A stretch of DNA of 64,000 nt from an uncultured Flavobacteriaceae bacterium. Lineage in GTDB: Bacteria > Bacteroidota > Bacteroidia > Flavobacteriales > Flavobacteriaceae. Shown here piece after piece: positions 38,508 to 48,136 of this stretch; position 1 is the stretch's first letter, and every line of letters starts with the position of its first letter. The notes beneath the pieces are model-generated. The model had not been told where the DNA came from. It searched no databases and worked only from the letters and a program-made list of their open reading frames with translations. Location: the NCBI GenBank assembly GCA_938010765.1, contig CALLVX010000076.1, positions 17,238 through 81,237 on the forward strand, written 5' to 3'. A program made the translations under genes and the position numbers.

Positions 38508-38587
38508 ATTTTTTCTTGTTAATTTTTTAGTATAAGAAAAATCTATCGCAGCATTTATCTATTTAATAACCAAATATCTAACAACAC

Positions 38588-39343
38588 CTACTCTAACCAA
38601 AACTTGAAGTCACGAACACGCTCTCTACTCACAATGATTTCTTGTTCGGAAAAGCGATTAAGTTTAATTTGAAGACGCGAATTGGTATAGGCTACGATGT
38701 CTTTTATGTGATTGATGTTGATATAGAATTTACGACTTACCCTGAAAAATATTTTAGGCTCCAATTCAGATTCAAGATGCTCTAACGTGGTTTCCAATAA
38801 ATAATTTCTACCATCCGTTGTCGCCGCATAGGTCCCTTTGTTTTCACTATAAAAACACTCAACCTCATCGGCATTGATAATTTTGAGATGCTGCCCTACC
38901 CTAGCAGTAAATCTCTTTTTATATTCTCGCTCAAGCGGATTCACTAAAAGCTTTTTGATGTCATCAAAATCTAAAGCTATTTTTTGGGTTTCGGGCTTAA
39001 ATTCTTTATACTTCTTTACAGCAACTTCAAGGTCTTCATCATCGATGGGTTTCAATAGATAATCAATGCTATTCAACTTAAACGCCTGTAAAGCATATTC
39101 ATCATAAGCGGTAGTAAAAATGATAGCGCTGTTTACATCTACGACTTCAAAAATTTCGAAAGACAGGCCATCCGACAATTGTATATCCAAAAAAATCAGG
39201 TCGGGATGAGGGTTTCCCTGAAACCACTCGATTGCCTCCTCTACAGAGTGCAACATTACCGATACGGGAACATCGAGGTCAGACAAGAGTCTAGACAAGC
39301 GCCTCGCAGCCGGTTTTTCATCTTCTATAATAATTGTAGTCAT
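38588..39343 (-). CDS. LytTR-type response regulator
   Basis: A 251-residue response regulator. The receiver domain (1-120) has the acidic pair in IIEDEK, the phosphoacceptor D53 in LIFLDIQ, and the conserved Thr and Lys in FTTAYDEYA and YLLKPIDD. The LytTR DNA-binding domain (about 140-250) shows FRVSRKFYININHIKDI. It is the last gene of the minus-strand operon with the LytS-type kinase at 40884, its evident partner. Confidence 0.92.
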   Translation of the reverse strand: MTTIIIEDEKPAARRLSRLLSDLDVPVSVMLHSVEEAIEWFQGNPHPDLIFLDIQLSDGLSFEIFEVVDVNSAIIFTTAYDEYALQAFKLNSIDYLLKPIDDEDLEVAVKKYKEFKPETQKIALDFDDIKKLLVNPLEREYKKRFTARVGQHLKIINADEVECFYSENKGTYAATTDGRNYLLETTLEHLESELEPKIFFRVSRKFYININHIKDIVAYTNSRLQIKLNRFSEQEIIVSRERVRDFKFWLE

Positions 39344-39394
39344 CTGCTGGTGTTTGGTATTTGGTGAAAGAAAAGCGCAGTGGCCTTTAAGAAT

Positions 39395-39739
39395 CTATTG
39401 TTCCTCTTCCATATATTTTTTTATTTGTCGCTCTTCCCATTCACTTAGAAAGTTTGGTTTAAAGCTCTTAGCGCCAGACTCATAAACAAAAACATAAAAT
39501 GCATGACAAGCAAGGCCAATACCCCAAAGAATGGGAGTGCCAATTACGTTCCATTCGAACCAATTCAAAAAGCCGGGCTCATTATTGCCATTTTCAAGTA
39601 GTATTTCAAGCACGCGCCATTTTACGATAAGTAGTAGAATATTGACCACAATATATGCGGTCAAATGTTTATAAAAACCTTTTATACTGTCGACTCGTTT
39701 CTTTGCTTTGATAAACAAATCGGATTGTTGATTTTTCAT
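39395..39739 (-). CDS. 2TM domain-containing membrane protein
   Basis: A 114-residue protein of the 2TM family (PF13239 type): a basic N-terminal helix with the motif AKKRVDSIKGFYKHL, two membrane helices separated by a short loop, and a closing motif WEERQIKKYMEEEQ. Helix 2 contains WGIGLACHAF. Function unknown. It is the fourth stand-alone member of the array and lies 51 bases upstream of the regulator gene. Confidence 0.85.
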   Translation of the reverse strand: MKNQQSDLFIKAKKRVDSIKGFYKHLTAYIVVNILLLIVKWRVLEILLENGNNEPGFLNWFEWNVIGTPILWGIGLACHAFYVFVYESGAKSFKPNFLSEWEERQIKKYMEEEQ

Positions 39740-39761
39740 TGGTATTCAGATTACGTTTTTT

Positions 39762-40097
39762 TTAATTTTCGCTGTCTTCCCGTATAAATTTCTGCAGTTG
39801 GCGCTCTTCCCATTTCTGTCCAAAAAATGAACCACCACGAAGTATTTTGATGCCATGTATACAGAGTCCAATCCCCCAAATAATGGGAGTGCCGTACAGA
39901 TTCCAGTCAATCCAATCAAGGAAGGCCGGATCGCCCATTACTCTTTTACTGAGTAAAACGAATGTAAAGTGGTCCCTTAAAAGTAGTAAAAGTGCATTGA
40001 CGACAAAATAGGTCGCTACATGATTATAGAAATACTTAAGCTCGGCCACTCGAACCTTGGCCCTTTGGTACTTTGATTTTTCTTCGGTTGTCTTCAT
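39762..40097 (-). CDS. 2TM domain-containing membrane protein
   Basis: A 111-residue 2TM-family protein, third of the stand-alone array. AKVRVAELKYFYNHVATY begins the domain, WGIGLCIHGIKIL is the second helix and WEERQLQKFIREDSEN the end. Its start overlaps the previous stop by one base, so translation is coupled. Confidence 0.85.
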   Translation of the reverse strand: MKTTEEKSKYQRAKVRVAELKYFYNHVATYFVVNALLLLLRDHFTFVLLSKRVMGDPAFLDWIDWNLYGTPIIWGIGLCIHGIKILRGGSFFGQKWEERQLQKFIREDSEN

Positions 40098-40435
40098 TAG
40101 AATCGCTTGTTAAATTTATCGGCCTCTCGTTCGTCCTCCTCTACATATTTTTGAATTTGGCGCTGCTCCCAATCTTTACTGAACAAACTATACCCGAAAA
40201 CTTTCGCTGCGTGAAACCCTAAACCGATGCCCCATGCGCCCCATACAAAAAAAGTACCCAGATCAAAGAAGGCTTCATTAAAGCTTTCACCATTTTCTAA
40301 GTTTCTTATTATTTTACTGGTGGTTATAAACGTATTAACGACCACATACACCGTTAAATGAACATAAAACCCTTTTAACTCCTCGACCCGTTTTCGGGCC
40401 CTAGCTATTTTTTTACCATCTGAAAATTCTTGCAT
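40097..40435 (-). CDS. 2TM domain-containing membrane protein
   Basis: A 112-residue 2TM-family protein. The frame is open ten codons upstream to 40465 and would overlap the previous gene. The ATG at 40435 is preferred because it puts the ARKRVEELKGFY motif at the same distance from the start (24 residues) as in the sister genes. WGIGLGFHAAKVFG and WEQRQIQKYVEEDER follow. Confidence 0.8.
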   Translation of the reverse strand: MQEFSDGKKIARARKRVEELKGFYVHLTVYVVVNTFITTSKIIRNLENGESFNEAFFDLGTFFVWGAWGIGLGFHAAKVFGYSLFSKDWEQRQIQKYVEEDEREADKFNKRF

Positions 40436-40455
40436 AACCTTTGTATTTGGTATTA

Positions 40456-40758
40456 CTATTCCCATTTGTTACTAACTTTATCATCCTTCATGAACTCTTT
40501 AATTTTTCGGTCTTCCCAACTTTTACCAAAAAAAGGGTTCATATCAAAAGCTTTGATGCCTTGAAAGACTAGACCAATGCCCCAGCCTAAAGCGGGCCAA
40601 AGAAACCAGGCATAACGCCACTCATCTGCATAATAGTTCAACCCGGCCAAAAAAGATATGACCAGTATATAAGAAACTAAGCTTGTATAAAATTTCTTCA
40701 CTTCGGCCACTCGCTCTTTGGCCCTAAGATATTTGTTATCGCCGTCTAGAAAATTCAT
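40456..40758 (-). CDS. 2TM domain-containing membrane protein
   Basis: A 100-residue 2TM-family protein, first of the stand-alone array, following the kinase gene by 125 bases. AKERVAEVKKFYTSLVSY opens the domain; the second helix is WGIGLVFQGIKAF, with Gln in place of the His found in the other four copies; WEDRKIKEFMKDD closes it. Confidence 0.85.
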   Translation of the reverse strand: MNFLDGDNKYLRAKERVAEVKKFYTSLVSYILVISFLAGLNYYADEWRYAWFLWPALGWGIGLVFQGIKAFDMNPFFGKSWEDRKIKEFMKDDKVSNKWE

Positions 40759-40883
40759 TTAGTTTATTTTTATTATTGTACCCTACAAATCTCTTAAAGA
40801 AACCTTTTATTTAAAAAATCGTTTTCCCGAACTGTAATTTTTAGAGGACGAATCGTAGAATCAACAGCAAACTATAAGTACAT

Positions 40884-42221
40884 TCAGAAGTTCTCATCCT
40901 CCATATACCTCCGTATCTTGCGTTCTTCCCAACGTTTTCCCCATAATGGGTGGCGCCCGAAGGCTTCCATGCCATGAGCGGTCAACCCAATACCCCATCC
41001 TATCATAGGAAAAAGTACCCATGGAAAACTTGTTCCTTGATAATTGAGATAGGCCAAAAAGGGTATGACAATGCAATAACTGATCAAATTTCCATAAAAA
41101 CCCTTGATTTTTTCTACTCGCTCCTTGGCCTTTTCATACCGTTTGTCATCTATAAACGACTTTTGCGTCTCAAGGACCGAAACTTGTTTTTTAAGTATAG
41201 GTAGGTGCACGCTAAACCCGGTTGCCGATTTATGAATACTTACTTTTTTATTCGAGAGAATATCGTACCGCTGTCGAATATTTTGTAGGCCCACCCCACT
41301 GCTTTTTTTAACAACTTGCTTCTCTTGTAGATTATTACGAACCACCAACGCCCCGTCTTCTTCAATAACAGAGATATGAAGCGGTTTCGATTTCGTTACA
41401 ATGTTATGTTTCACTGCATTCTCTAGTAATAACTGAAGTGATAGTGGAACGATTTTAGCCTCGGGGTCGCTACTTTTTTCAGGTATATCTAGCACAATAC
41501 TTTCTTCAAAACGCATTTTCAATAAACGCACATAGGTTCTGGCAAATTCTAGCTCCTCATCTACCGAGACCAAGTCTTTATTCTTTTGTTCCAAAACATA
41601 TCGGTAGATCTTACTAAGTGAAGTGGTAAATTTCTGTGCCTGATAAGGGTCTTCCTCGATCAAGCTGGTCAATACATTTAAACTATTGAATAAGAAATGA
41701 GGGTCGAGTTGGTTCTTGAGGGCATCGAATTTGGCAGAAGCGGTGCCAGCAATGATCTTTTGTTCCTTGACCTTGGCTTCTTGGCGATGTTTATAATACC
41801 AAACAGCATAAAAAATTAAAGACACTACTAAGGCGATTACCATAGATATCCAATAGTCTTCGATACGCTCTCCCATTAAAAAATCGCCAACACCCCTCTT
41901 ATAAACACCGACCAAGAGTATGAACCTGGCCACAAACACCCCTATCAATGATACGACTACGTTGCCGGCAATACCAATTGAAAACCGTTTTAAAGTAAAA
42001 AGATCTTGTCTGTAATTGTTCAATAAATACTGAAACCACAGAGCATTGACCATATAAAGGATTACCGAAAAAATCATGTTCTCCCAAAAATCTTCCAATA
42101 GCTGCGCCCAATCGACACCGTCATCAAACTTCCCGTAGAAGAAATAGATAAGAATGAAAACACCATATACAAGGACACCAATCAATACGGCATTAAACAA
42201 GTCTTTTCTTAATCGCTGCAT
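40884..42221 (-). CDS. LytS-type sensor histidine kinase with C-terminal 2TM domain
   Basis: A 445-residue kinase. Four membrane helices (about 10-145) are followed by the His_kinase domain with H175 in LDPHFLFNSLN, then the ATPase part with LLLENAVKHN and GVGLQNIRQRY. Residues about 355-445 are a complete 2TM domain (AKERVEKIKGFYGNL ... WGIGLTAHGMEAFG ... WEERKIRRYMEDE), homologous to the four small proteins encoded downstream. The small proteins may thus pair with the kinase in the membrane; this is an inference from the shared domain. The LytTR regulator ends the operon. Confidence 0.92.
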   Translation of the reverse strand: MQRLRKDLFNAVLIGVLVYGVFILIYFFYGKFDDGVDWAQLLEDFWENMIFSVILYMVNALWFQYLLNNYRQDLFTLKRFSIGIAGNVVVSLIGVFVARFILLVGVYKRGVGDFLMGERIEDYWISMVIALVVSLIFYAVWYYKHRQEAKVKEQKIIAGTASAKFDALKNQLDPHFLFNSLNVLTSLIEEDPYQAQKFTTSLSKIYRYVLEQKNKDLVSVDEELEFARTYVRLLKMRFEESIVLDIPEKSSDPEAKIVPLSLQLLLENAVKHNIVTKSKPLHISVIEEDGALVVRNNLQEKQVVKKSSGVGLQNIRQRYDILSNKKVSIHKSATGFSVHLPILKKQVSVLETQKSFIDDKRYEKAKERVEKIKGFYGNLISYCIVIPFLAYLNYQGTSFPWVLFPMIGWGIGLTAHGMEAFGRHPLWGKRWEERKIRRYMEDENF

Positions 42222-42226
42222 TCTTT

Positions 42227-42850
42227 TTATTTAGTACAATTCGCCAGTGTCGATTCCGCTCTGTCTTTACCCCAATTAGGGTGAAAATCGCTCTCAGGTT
42301 TAAAGTTAGCAAAAAGTTCTATGGAACGCTCTACATCTTTACAGTAAGGAGCCGTATCTTGCCCGAAATAACTCGCAGACCCCATATCCCATTCCGCTTT
42401 CGAAAATACGACCCTTGGGTTCTCCGGAGCCAATTGCAAAGCTTGGCTATACAAAGCCGCGACTTTTCCTGAAAGCGACATACCATAGGTAGCACCATCG
42501 AAGGCGATCCAGGCCGTATGAATCATAGCCTGTTGCACTAGAATTTCAGGGTTATCAGGTGAAATAGTCTTCGCAATGTCTATAAACTCTTGCGCCTTTT
42601 CCAATTGCTGACTTAGTATGGTTTTGTCTTTTTCATTAAAAGATAAGATGGTATTTATCTGGGCCACATAATAGTGGGGCAACCAATTGTCTAACTCGAC
42701 CGAGCCAATTCGTTCGAACATATTCGACGCTTCTACCGCTTTGCCTTCTCCCCATAACTGAAATGCCTTTTGCATCCCCTTGGCGTATTGACCCTGCCCG
42801 AAAGTAAGGGTCGACATTAAAAAAACTGTAATTGCAACTAGATTCTTCAT
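42227..42850 (-). CDS. Exported TPR-like hypothetical protein
   Basis: A 207-residue protein with a signal peptide ending near LTFGQ. The rest is helical, with TPR-like spacing: LWGEGKAVEASNMFERIG, a long middle helix pair, and AALYSQALQLAPENPRVVFSKAEW. No cysteine lipobox. It lies 5 bases upstream of the kinase gene, so the two are probably translated from one mRNA. It may sense envelope conditions for the kinase, an inference from position only. Confidence 0.7.
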   Translation of the reverse strand: MKNLVAITVFLMSTLTFGQGQYAKGMQKAFQLWGEGKAVEASNMFERIGSVELDNWLPHYYVAQINTILSFNEKDKTILSQQLEKAQEFIDIAKTISPDNPEILVQQAMIHTAWIAFDGATYGMSLSGKVAALYSQALQLAPENPRVVFSKAEWDMGSASYFGQDTAPYCKDVERSIELFANFKPESDFHPNWGKDRAESTLANCTK

Positions 42851-42860
42851 GGTATTCGTT

Positions 42861-43280
42861 TTATAGTTTAATGATTTGTTTTACTGTTTTCCCTTTTACT
42901 TGAAATTTCGCATCCTCCCATTTTGGAGGACCAAAACGGGCCGGCGCATTGTTTGAAGCACCTGTATCTTCCGTAGGTATCCCAAAAAGGGCATCTAATT
43001 TTCCATCATTGTCTTTATCATGGCACAACGAAATAGCATAGGTACCGTCGGGAACATTCTCAAAAACGACTTTTGACTCCCCATTTTTTATTTCCCCATG
43101 CGTACCCATCTTAATTTTCTTTAACCATTGACTCTTGGCGACATATAGGCCTACAACCAACAATCCTTTATACGAACTTATATTTAGCACCTCCACTTCA
43201 GTCGTGGCGGTATCTTTTTCTTGTGTAGAAGCGAATTGGTTTATTAGAAAAAGAAGGCAGAGTAAAAAAGCTTTTTGCAT
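42861..43280 (-). CDS. DUF2141 family exported protein
   Basis: A 139-residue exported protein. After the signal peptide (ending near FASTQ) comes a beta-rich domain with VFENVPDGTYAISLCHDKDN, the standard DUF2141 core, then DNDGKLDALFGIP, which resembles a calcium-binding loop, and the usual ending FGPPKWEDAKF. Function unknown. First gene of the kinase operon, 10 bases before the TPR-like gene. Confidence 0.8.
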   Translation of the reverse strand: MQKAFLLCLLFLINQFASTQEKDTATTEVEVLNISSYKGLLVVGLYVAKSQWLKKIKMGTHGEIKNGESKVVFENVPDGTYAISLCHDKDNDGKLDALFGIPTEDTGASNNAPARFGPPKWEDAKFQVKGKTVKQIIKL

Positions 43281-43453
43281 TTTTAGAGAATATTATTAGA
43301 CAGCACAAATTTGATACAATCGAACCGGGAATTGAAAAAAGTACTACCGAACTGTTGGTTTTTAGGATTGAATCGTAACCAATGCTTAACAGCTGTTCAA
43401 AAGCGTACCGATATCGGTTGAAATACCAACTAAAATTCCAGTAATTTCACCCC

Positions 43454-45007
43454 ATGGTCAAAAACATTCAGTTGCGGGTACCCCTTAAAGAAGAAGAACA
43501 AACGGGCATACTTGCGCAAAAAGTGTCCCGCCACTTGGGCATTCCAAGCACGGACTTTGCATACAAAGTACTTCGAAAATCGATCGACGCCCGAAAATCC
43601 ACCATCTACTTCAATTACAAATTGGAAGTGTACATAAATGAACCCGCTCCCGTAACCGAGAAATACACCTTTGCCTACCAAAATGTTTCCAATGCAAAAC
43701 CAATTCACATCATTGGCTTCGGTCCGGCAGGAATGTGGGCGGCCTTGCGTTGTTTAGAGCTCGGCTTCAAACCTATTGTCATTGAGCGAGGAAAGGATGT
43801 TAGAGAGCGCCGAAGAGACTTAAAAGCAATCAATAGAGATCACCTTGTCGACCCGGACAGCAACTATTGTTTCGGAGAAGGAGGTGCAGGCACCTATTCA
43901 GATGGAAAATTATATACCCGAAGTCTAAAGCGCGGTGATGTAAGGCGCGTTTTTGAAAGTTTGGTACATCATGGCGCCACCGATCAGATATTAATAGATG
44001 CGCACCCCCATATTGGCACAAATAAGCTACCCAAAATAGTCCAAAATATACGGGAAACAATTTTACAACATGGCGGCGAAGTACATTTCAATACTAAAGT
44101 AACAGATTTTATAATACATGGTAATCGACTGAAATCTATTATTTTAAACAACTCAACAGAAGTGAGTACCAATCGAACGATCCTGGCCACTGGGCATTCA
44201 GCAAGAGATATTTTTCACCTATTAAACGAAAAACGAGTTTTGTTAAAAGCAAAGTCTTTTGCGATGGGGGTTCGCGTAGAACATCCGCAACACATTATCG
44301 ACTCGGTACAATACCATTGCAAAAGTACTCGTAACCACCTACTCCCCGCAGCTGCCTACAGCCTAGTGCATCAGGTAAAAGAGCGAGGCGTCTACTCGTT
44401 TTGTATGTGCCCGGGCGGGTTTATCGTTCCTGCCGCAACGGCGCCAGGTGAAGTGGTCGTCAACGGCATGTCGCCTTCAAAAAGGAACAACCTATATGCA
44501 AATTCTGGTATTGTGGTCGAAATTAACGCCGAAAAAGACCTTGGCAACTATGAGAAATATGGTGTATTTAAGGCATTGCAGTATCAAAAAGATCTAGAAC
44601 GACTTGCCTTTACGGCAGGTGGCAGAACCCAGGTAGCCCCTGCCCAACGACTTACCGATTTTGTAGAAGGGAAAGTGTCGAACGATTTGAATGCTACAAG
44701 CTATCAACCAGGATTACAATCTGCCCCCTTACACTCATTGCTCCCAAAATTGATTGGCGGTAGATTACGACAGGGGTTTAAGGAATTCGGAAAAAAGATG
44801 AAAGGCTACTATACCAAGGAGGCGAACATCGTGGGAGTTGAATCACGCACCTCATCACCTGTAAGCATTCCAAGGAACGAACGGCTAGAGCATCCCGAAA
44901 TCAAAGGTCTTTTCCCCTGCGGCGAGGGTGGTGGTTACGCCGGCGGCATTATCTCTGCAGCGATGGATGGGGAGCGATGTGCAGAAGCTGCCGCGAGTGC
45001 CCTGTAA
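43454..45007 (+). CDS. NAD(P)/FAD-dependent oxidoreductase (COG2509-like)
   Basis: A 517-residue flavoprotein. An N-terminal domain of about 80 residues precedes the FAD-binding site IHIIGFGPAGMWAAL (GxGxxG near residues 88-93). ERGKDVRERRRDLKAIN, CFGEGGAGTYSDGKLYTR and the C-terminal GLFPCGEGGGYAGGIISAA are typical of the COG2509 family of uncharacterised dehydrogenases, which also have a conserved Cys near the flavin. Substrate unknown; cytoplasmic. Confidence 0.85.
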   Translation: MVKNIQLRVPLKEEEQTGILAQKVSRHLGIPSTDFAYKVLRKSIDARKSTIYFNYKLEVYINEPAPVTEKYTFAYQNVSNAKPIHIIGFGPAGMWAALRCLELGFKPIVIERGKDVRERRRDLKAINRDHLVDPDSNYCFGEGGAGTYSDGKLYTRSLKRGDVRRVFESLVHHGATDQILIDAHPHIGTNKLPKIVQNIRETILQHGGEVHFNTKVTDFIIHGNRLKSIILNNSTEVSTNRTILATGHSARDIFHLLNEKRVLLKAKSFAMGVRVEHPQHIIDSVQYHCKSTRNHLLPAAAYSLVHQVKERGVYSFCMCPGGFIVPAATAPGEVVVNGMSPSKRNNLYANSGIVVEINAEKDLGNYEKYGVFKALQYQKDLERLAFTAGGRTQVAPAQRLTDFVEGKVSNDLNATSYQPGLQSAPLHSLLPKLIGGRLRQGFKEFGKKMKGYYTKEANIVGVESRTSSPVSIPRNERLEHPEIKGLFPCGEGGGYAGGIISAAMDGERCAEAAASAL

Positions 45008-45081
45008 ATGGGGTTTATGAAAGAAGAAGTATGGTACGTAGATAAAATACTTATCTTTAGGAAAATGTACCATCTTTCTTT

Positions 45082-46725
45082 ATGATTCAATTCAATACCC
45101 CCCTAGAGGCGTTCTTGCATTGGGAAACAAAAAGCCCAGAACGTATTTTTTTCAACCAGCCCATTCAAGGCACTATTAAAACATTCACGTACGCAGAAGT
45201 AGGCATAGAGGCACGCTGTATTGCCAATGCGCTTTCTAACTATCAATTGCCTAATCAAAGCCATATTGCGCTTCTTTCCAAAAATTGCGCCCATTGGATT
45301 ATTGCAGATTTGGCGATCATGATGGCCGGACATGTTTCCATACCCATTTACCCGACCCTTAATGCGCAATCTATTGAACAAATATTGGCTTTGAGTCATA
45401 CCAAGCTAATTATTATAGGTAAGTTAGATGATTTTGCATCGCAGGAACCGGGAATACGGTACATCCCTAAAATAAGTATCGGTTTGTACGGCGAGAGTAC
45501 AGGAGATTTATGGGAAGATTTGCTCGGACGGCACAAACCTATTGCCACAATCCATCAACAGCGGCAAGAAGATCTGGCAACCTTGATCTACACCTCTGGT
45601 ACAACGGGGATACCAAAAGGGGTAATGCATAGTACCGGTAATTTTATGCGCAGTGCGTATCAACTAGCCGAACTTGTTGTCTTGCCCGACCCTCCCAAAC
45701 TATTCTCTTACCTACCCTTATCACATATCGCGGAACGCGCTGGTGTAGAGATGAGAGGTATGGCGATGGGTGCCTGTATATCGTTTGCCGAGTCTTTAGA
45801 TACCTTTGCCAAGGATTTAGAGAACACCCAACCACATTCGTTCGGGGCCGTACCTCGAATAATGACAAAATTTCAAGAGAAAATACTCGAAAGTATCCCT
45901 CAGAAAAAACTAAATGTTTTACTTAAGATTCCGATATTAAAAAGTCTGATTAAAAACAAGTTACGAACAAAATTAGGCCTTAGAGATGCATTGATAATCG
46001 TGTGTGGGGCGGCCCCTATGGCGCCAAGTCTTATTCGCTGGTACAGGACGTTGGGAATCGAGGTTAACCAGATGTACGGTATGACCGAGGACTGTATTGT
46101 TTCGCACTCCAATTTACCCGGTGCGGATAGAATAGGTTCCGTAGGCAAGCCATTGCCCAAAGTACAGGCCAAACTATCTGCCGAAGGAGAAATTTGTATC
46201 AAGAATGATTGCCTAATGCTGGGGTACTTTGAAAACCCTGAAGCCACCACCGACGCATTTACGGAAGATGGCTTTTTAAAGACAGGGGATATTGGCGAAT
46301 ATGACCACGACGGTTACCTTACGATTACCGGAAGGGCTAAGGACCAATTTAAGACCGACAAAGGAAAATACATATCGCCAGCTCCCATTGAATTGGAACT
46401 TTCCAAGAACACCGATATTGATCAAGTCTGTATTGTTGGCACGGGCATTCCACAACCCATCGCCTTAATAACCCCTTCGATACTGGCCAAGGCAAAAAAC
46501 CAGGAAATGCTAATCAAGAGTTTGGGCGATACCTTGGCCGCGCTCAATCCACATTTGGAAAAACATGAGAAGATTGAAAAGATCGTCATTATGAAAGAGG
46601 ACTGGACGGTTGATAACGGCCTTATTACCCCAACCCTAAAAGTGAAGCGTACCAGTATCGAAAAAATACACCAACCCCTTTACAAATTGTGGTTCGACCT
46701 AGAAGATCATGTGATTTTCGAATAG
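45082..46725 (+). CDS. AMP-dependent synthetase / long-chain acyl-CoA ligase
   Basis: A 547-residue adenylate-forming enzyme. It has the P-loop LIYTSGTTGIPKGVMHS, the aromatic motif MYGMTEDC, and FLKTGDIGEYDHDGYLTITGR with the hinge region and GKYISPAPIE. The pattern is that of long-chain fatty acid CoA ligases (FAA1-like), which activate fatty acids to acyl-AMP and then acyl-CoA. TATCTTTA about 30 bases upstream is a near match to a -7 element. The gene stands alone. Confidence 0.88.
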   Translation: MIQFNTPLEAFLHWETKSPERIFFNQPIQGTIKTFTYAEVGIEARCIANALSNYQLPNQSHIALLSKNCAHWIIADLAIMMAGHVSIPIYPTLNAQSIEQILALSHTKLIIIGKLDDFASQEPGIRYIPKISIGLYGESTGDLWEDLLGRHKPIATIHQQRQEDLATLIYTSGTTGIPKGVMHSTGNFMRSAYQLAELVVLPDPPKLFSYLPLSHIAERAGVEMRGMAMGACISFAESLDTFAKDLENTQPHSFGAVPRIMTKFQEKILESIPQKKLNVLLKIPILKSLIKNKLRTKLGLRDALIIVCGAAPMAPSLIRWYRTLGIEVNQMYGMTEDCIVSHSNLPGADRIGSVGKPLPKVQAKLSAEGEICIKNDCLMLGYFENPEATTDAFTEDGFLKTGDIGEYDHDGYLTITGRAKDQFKTDKGKYISPAPIELELSKNTDIDQVCIVGTGIPQPIALITPSILAKAKNQEMLIKSLGDTLAALNPHLEKHEKIEKIVIMKEDWTVDNGLITPTLKVKRTSIEKIHQPLYKLWFDLEDHVIFE

Positions 46726-46789
46726 GTAGTGGCCGGTACCAAAGTAATATCCGATCTATTGGGCTACCTTTGCCACTTATATATACTAA

Positions 46790-48112
46790 ATGACATTTAA
46801 AGAACTCGGCATCGCCGAACCCATACTCAAAGCCATAGAGGCCGAGGGTTATACAACCCCCACACCTATTCAGCAACAGGCCATCCCTATTCTTCTCAAC
46901 CGAAAAGACCTGCTAGGAGTAGCACAAACGGGCACTGGCAAGACCGCTGCCTTTGGAATTCCTATTCTACACCACTTGTACCTTGCTAAATCGCAACAAC
47001 AGGGAAAATCTCGCATCAAAGCGTTGGTCGTTACCCCTACCCGTGAATTGGCAATACAGATCGGCGATAGTTTCACTGCCTATGGGAAGCATACAGGCTT
47101 GCGAAATACAGTGATTTTTGGAGGCGTAAAACAAGGGAAGCAGGTAAACGCCCTGCGCAATGGAATCGATATTTTAATTGCAACTCCCGGTAGATTACTA
47201 GATTTGATGAACCAAGGACATATCTCATTTCGGGATTTGGATTATGTAGTCTTGGATGAAGCAGACCAGATGCTCGATATGGGCTTTATTCATGACATCC
47301 GAAAAATAATAGCCAAACTACCCCCCAAAAGACAATCGCTCTTTTTTAGCGCTACAATGCCCAAAGACATTGTTGAACTCTCCCGAAAAATGCTGGGTGA
47401 TTTTGAACGAGTAACGATCAAGCCGCAACAGGCGACAGCGGAAAAGGTAGAACAAGGGGTCTATTTTGTTAGCAAACCGAACAAGGTGAAACTGTTGGTG
47501 CATCTTTTAGAGGAACGTCCCCAAGATTCTGTCTTGATTTTTTCCCGCACCAAACATGGGGCCAATAAAATAGTAAAGAAGCTTGCACAGGCAGATATAC
47601 GATCTTCGGCGATTCACGGGAACAAATCACAAACGGCCCGACAAAAAGCCTTGGGTGATTTCAAGGATGGCAAACTAAAAGTATTGGTCGCAACCGATAT
47701 CGCGGCCAGAGGAATCGATGTTGAAGAACTTTCACTTGTAATCAACTACGATCTTCCAAATGTGGCCGAAACCTATGTACATCGTATCGGAAGAACCGGA
47801 AGGGCCAGTGCCAGTGGTATTGCTCTTTCATTTTGCGATAAGGAAGAACGACCCTATCTGAGAGACATTGAGAAGTTGATCAAACAAGCGGTTCCCCGTA
47901 TGCCGGAACATCAGTTTGTAGATGCCGGTGATGACCAATCGGAGGCTACTGAAGTCCAGAGAAGACAACCGGCTAGAAACCAGAACGCCGCAAAAAACAG
48001 AAACCAGAATAGAAACCGAAACCGAAATAAGAATTCGAACTACAAAAGCCGACGGCACAAAGGTGGAAACAGCGGTAACAGAAGCGGAGGATCGACTAAA
48101 AACGAGTCTTAA
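46790..48112 (+). CDS. DEAD-box ATP-dependent RNA helicase (RhlE-like)
   Basis: A 440-residue helicase with all motifs: Q motif TPTPIQQQAIP, I AQTGTGKTAAF, Ia PTRELAIQI, TPGRLLDLM, II DEAD in VVLDEADQMLDMGF, III FSATMP, and the C-domain motifs ARGIDVEELS and HRIGRTGRA. The last about 55 residues are low-complexity Arg, Asn, Gln and Lys, typical of RhlE-type tails that bind RNA. TACCTTTG at 46765-46772 matches the -7 consensus and lies 18 bases before the ATG. Likely role: RNA remodelling in ribosome assembly or cold adaptation. Confidence 0.9.
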   Translation: MTFKELGIAEPILKAIEAEGYTTPTPIQQQAIPILLNRKDLLGVAQTGTGKTAAFGIPILHHLYLAKSQQQGKSRIKALVVTPTRELAIQIGDSFTAYGKHTGLRNTVIFGGVKQGKQVNALRNGIDILIATPGRLLDLMNQGHISFRDLDYVVLDEADQMLDMGFIHDIRKIIAKLPPKRQSLFFSATMPKDIVELSRKMLGDFERVTIKPQQATAEKVEQGVYFVSKPNKVKLLVHLLEERPQDSVLIFSRTKHGANKIVKKLAQADIRSSAIHGNKSQTARQKALGDFKDGKLKVLVATDIAARGIDVEELSLVINYDLPNVAETYVHRIGRTGRASASGIALSFCDKEERPYLRDIEKLIKQAVPRMPEHQFVDAGDDQSEATEVQRRQPARNQNAAKNRNQNRNRNRNKNSNYKSRRHKGGNSGNRSGGSTKNES

Positions 48113-48136
48113 ATTGTAATTTTTAAGAAAACGACC

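Noticed and set aside
42227..43280. Reading the DUF2141 and TPR-like genes as part of a separate operon
   Set aside because: Gaps of 10 and 5 bases to the kinase gene on the same strand make one transcript with the kinase more likely.
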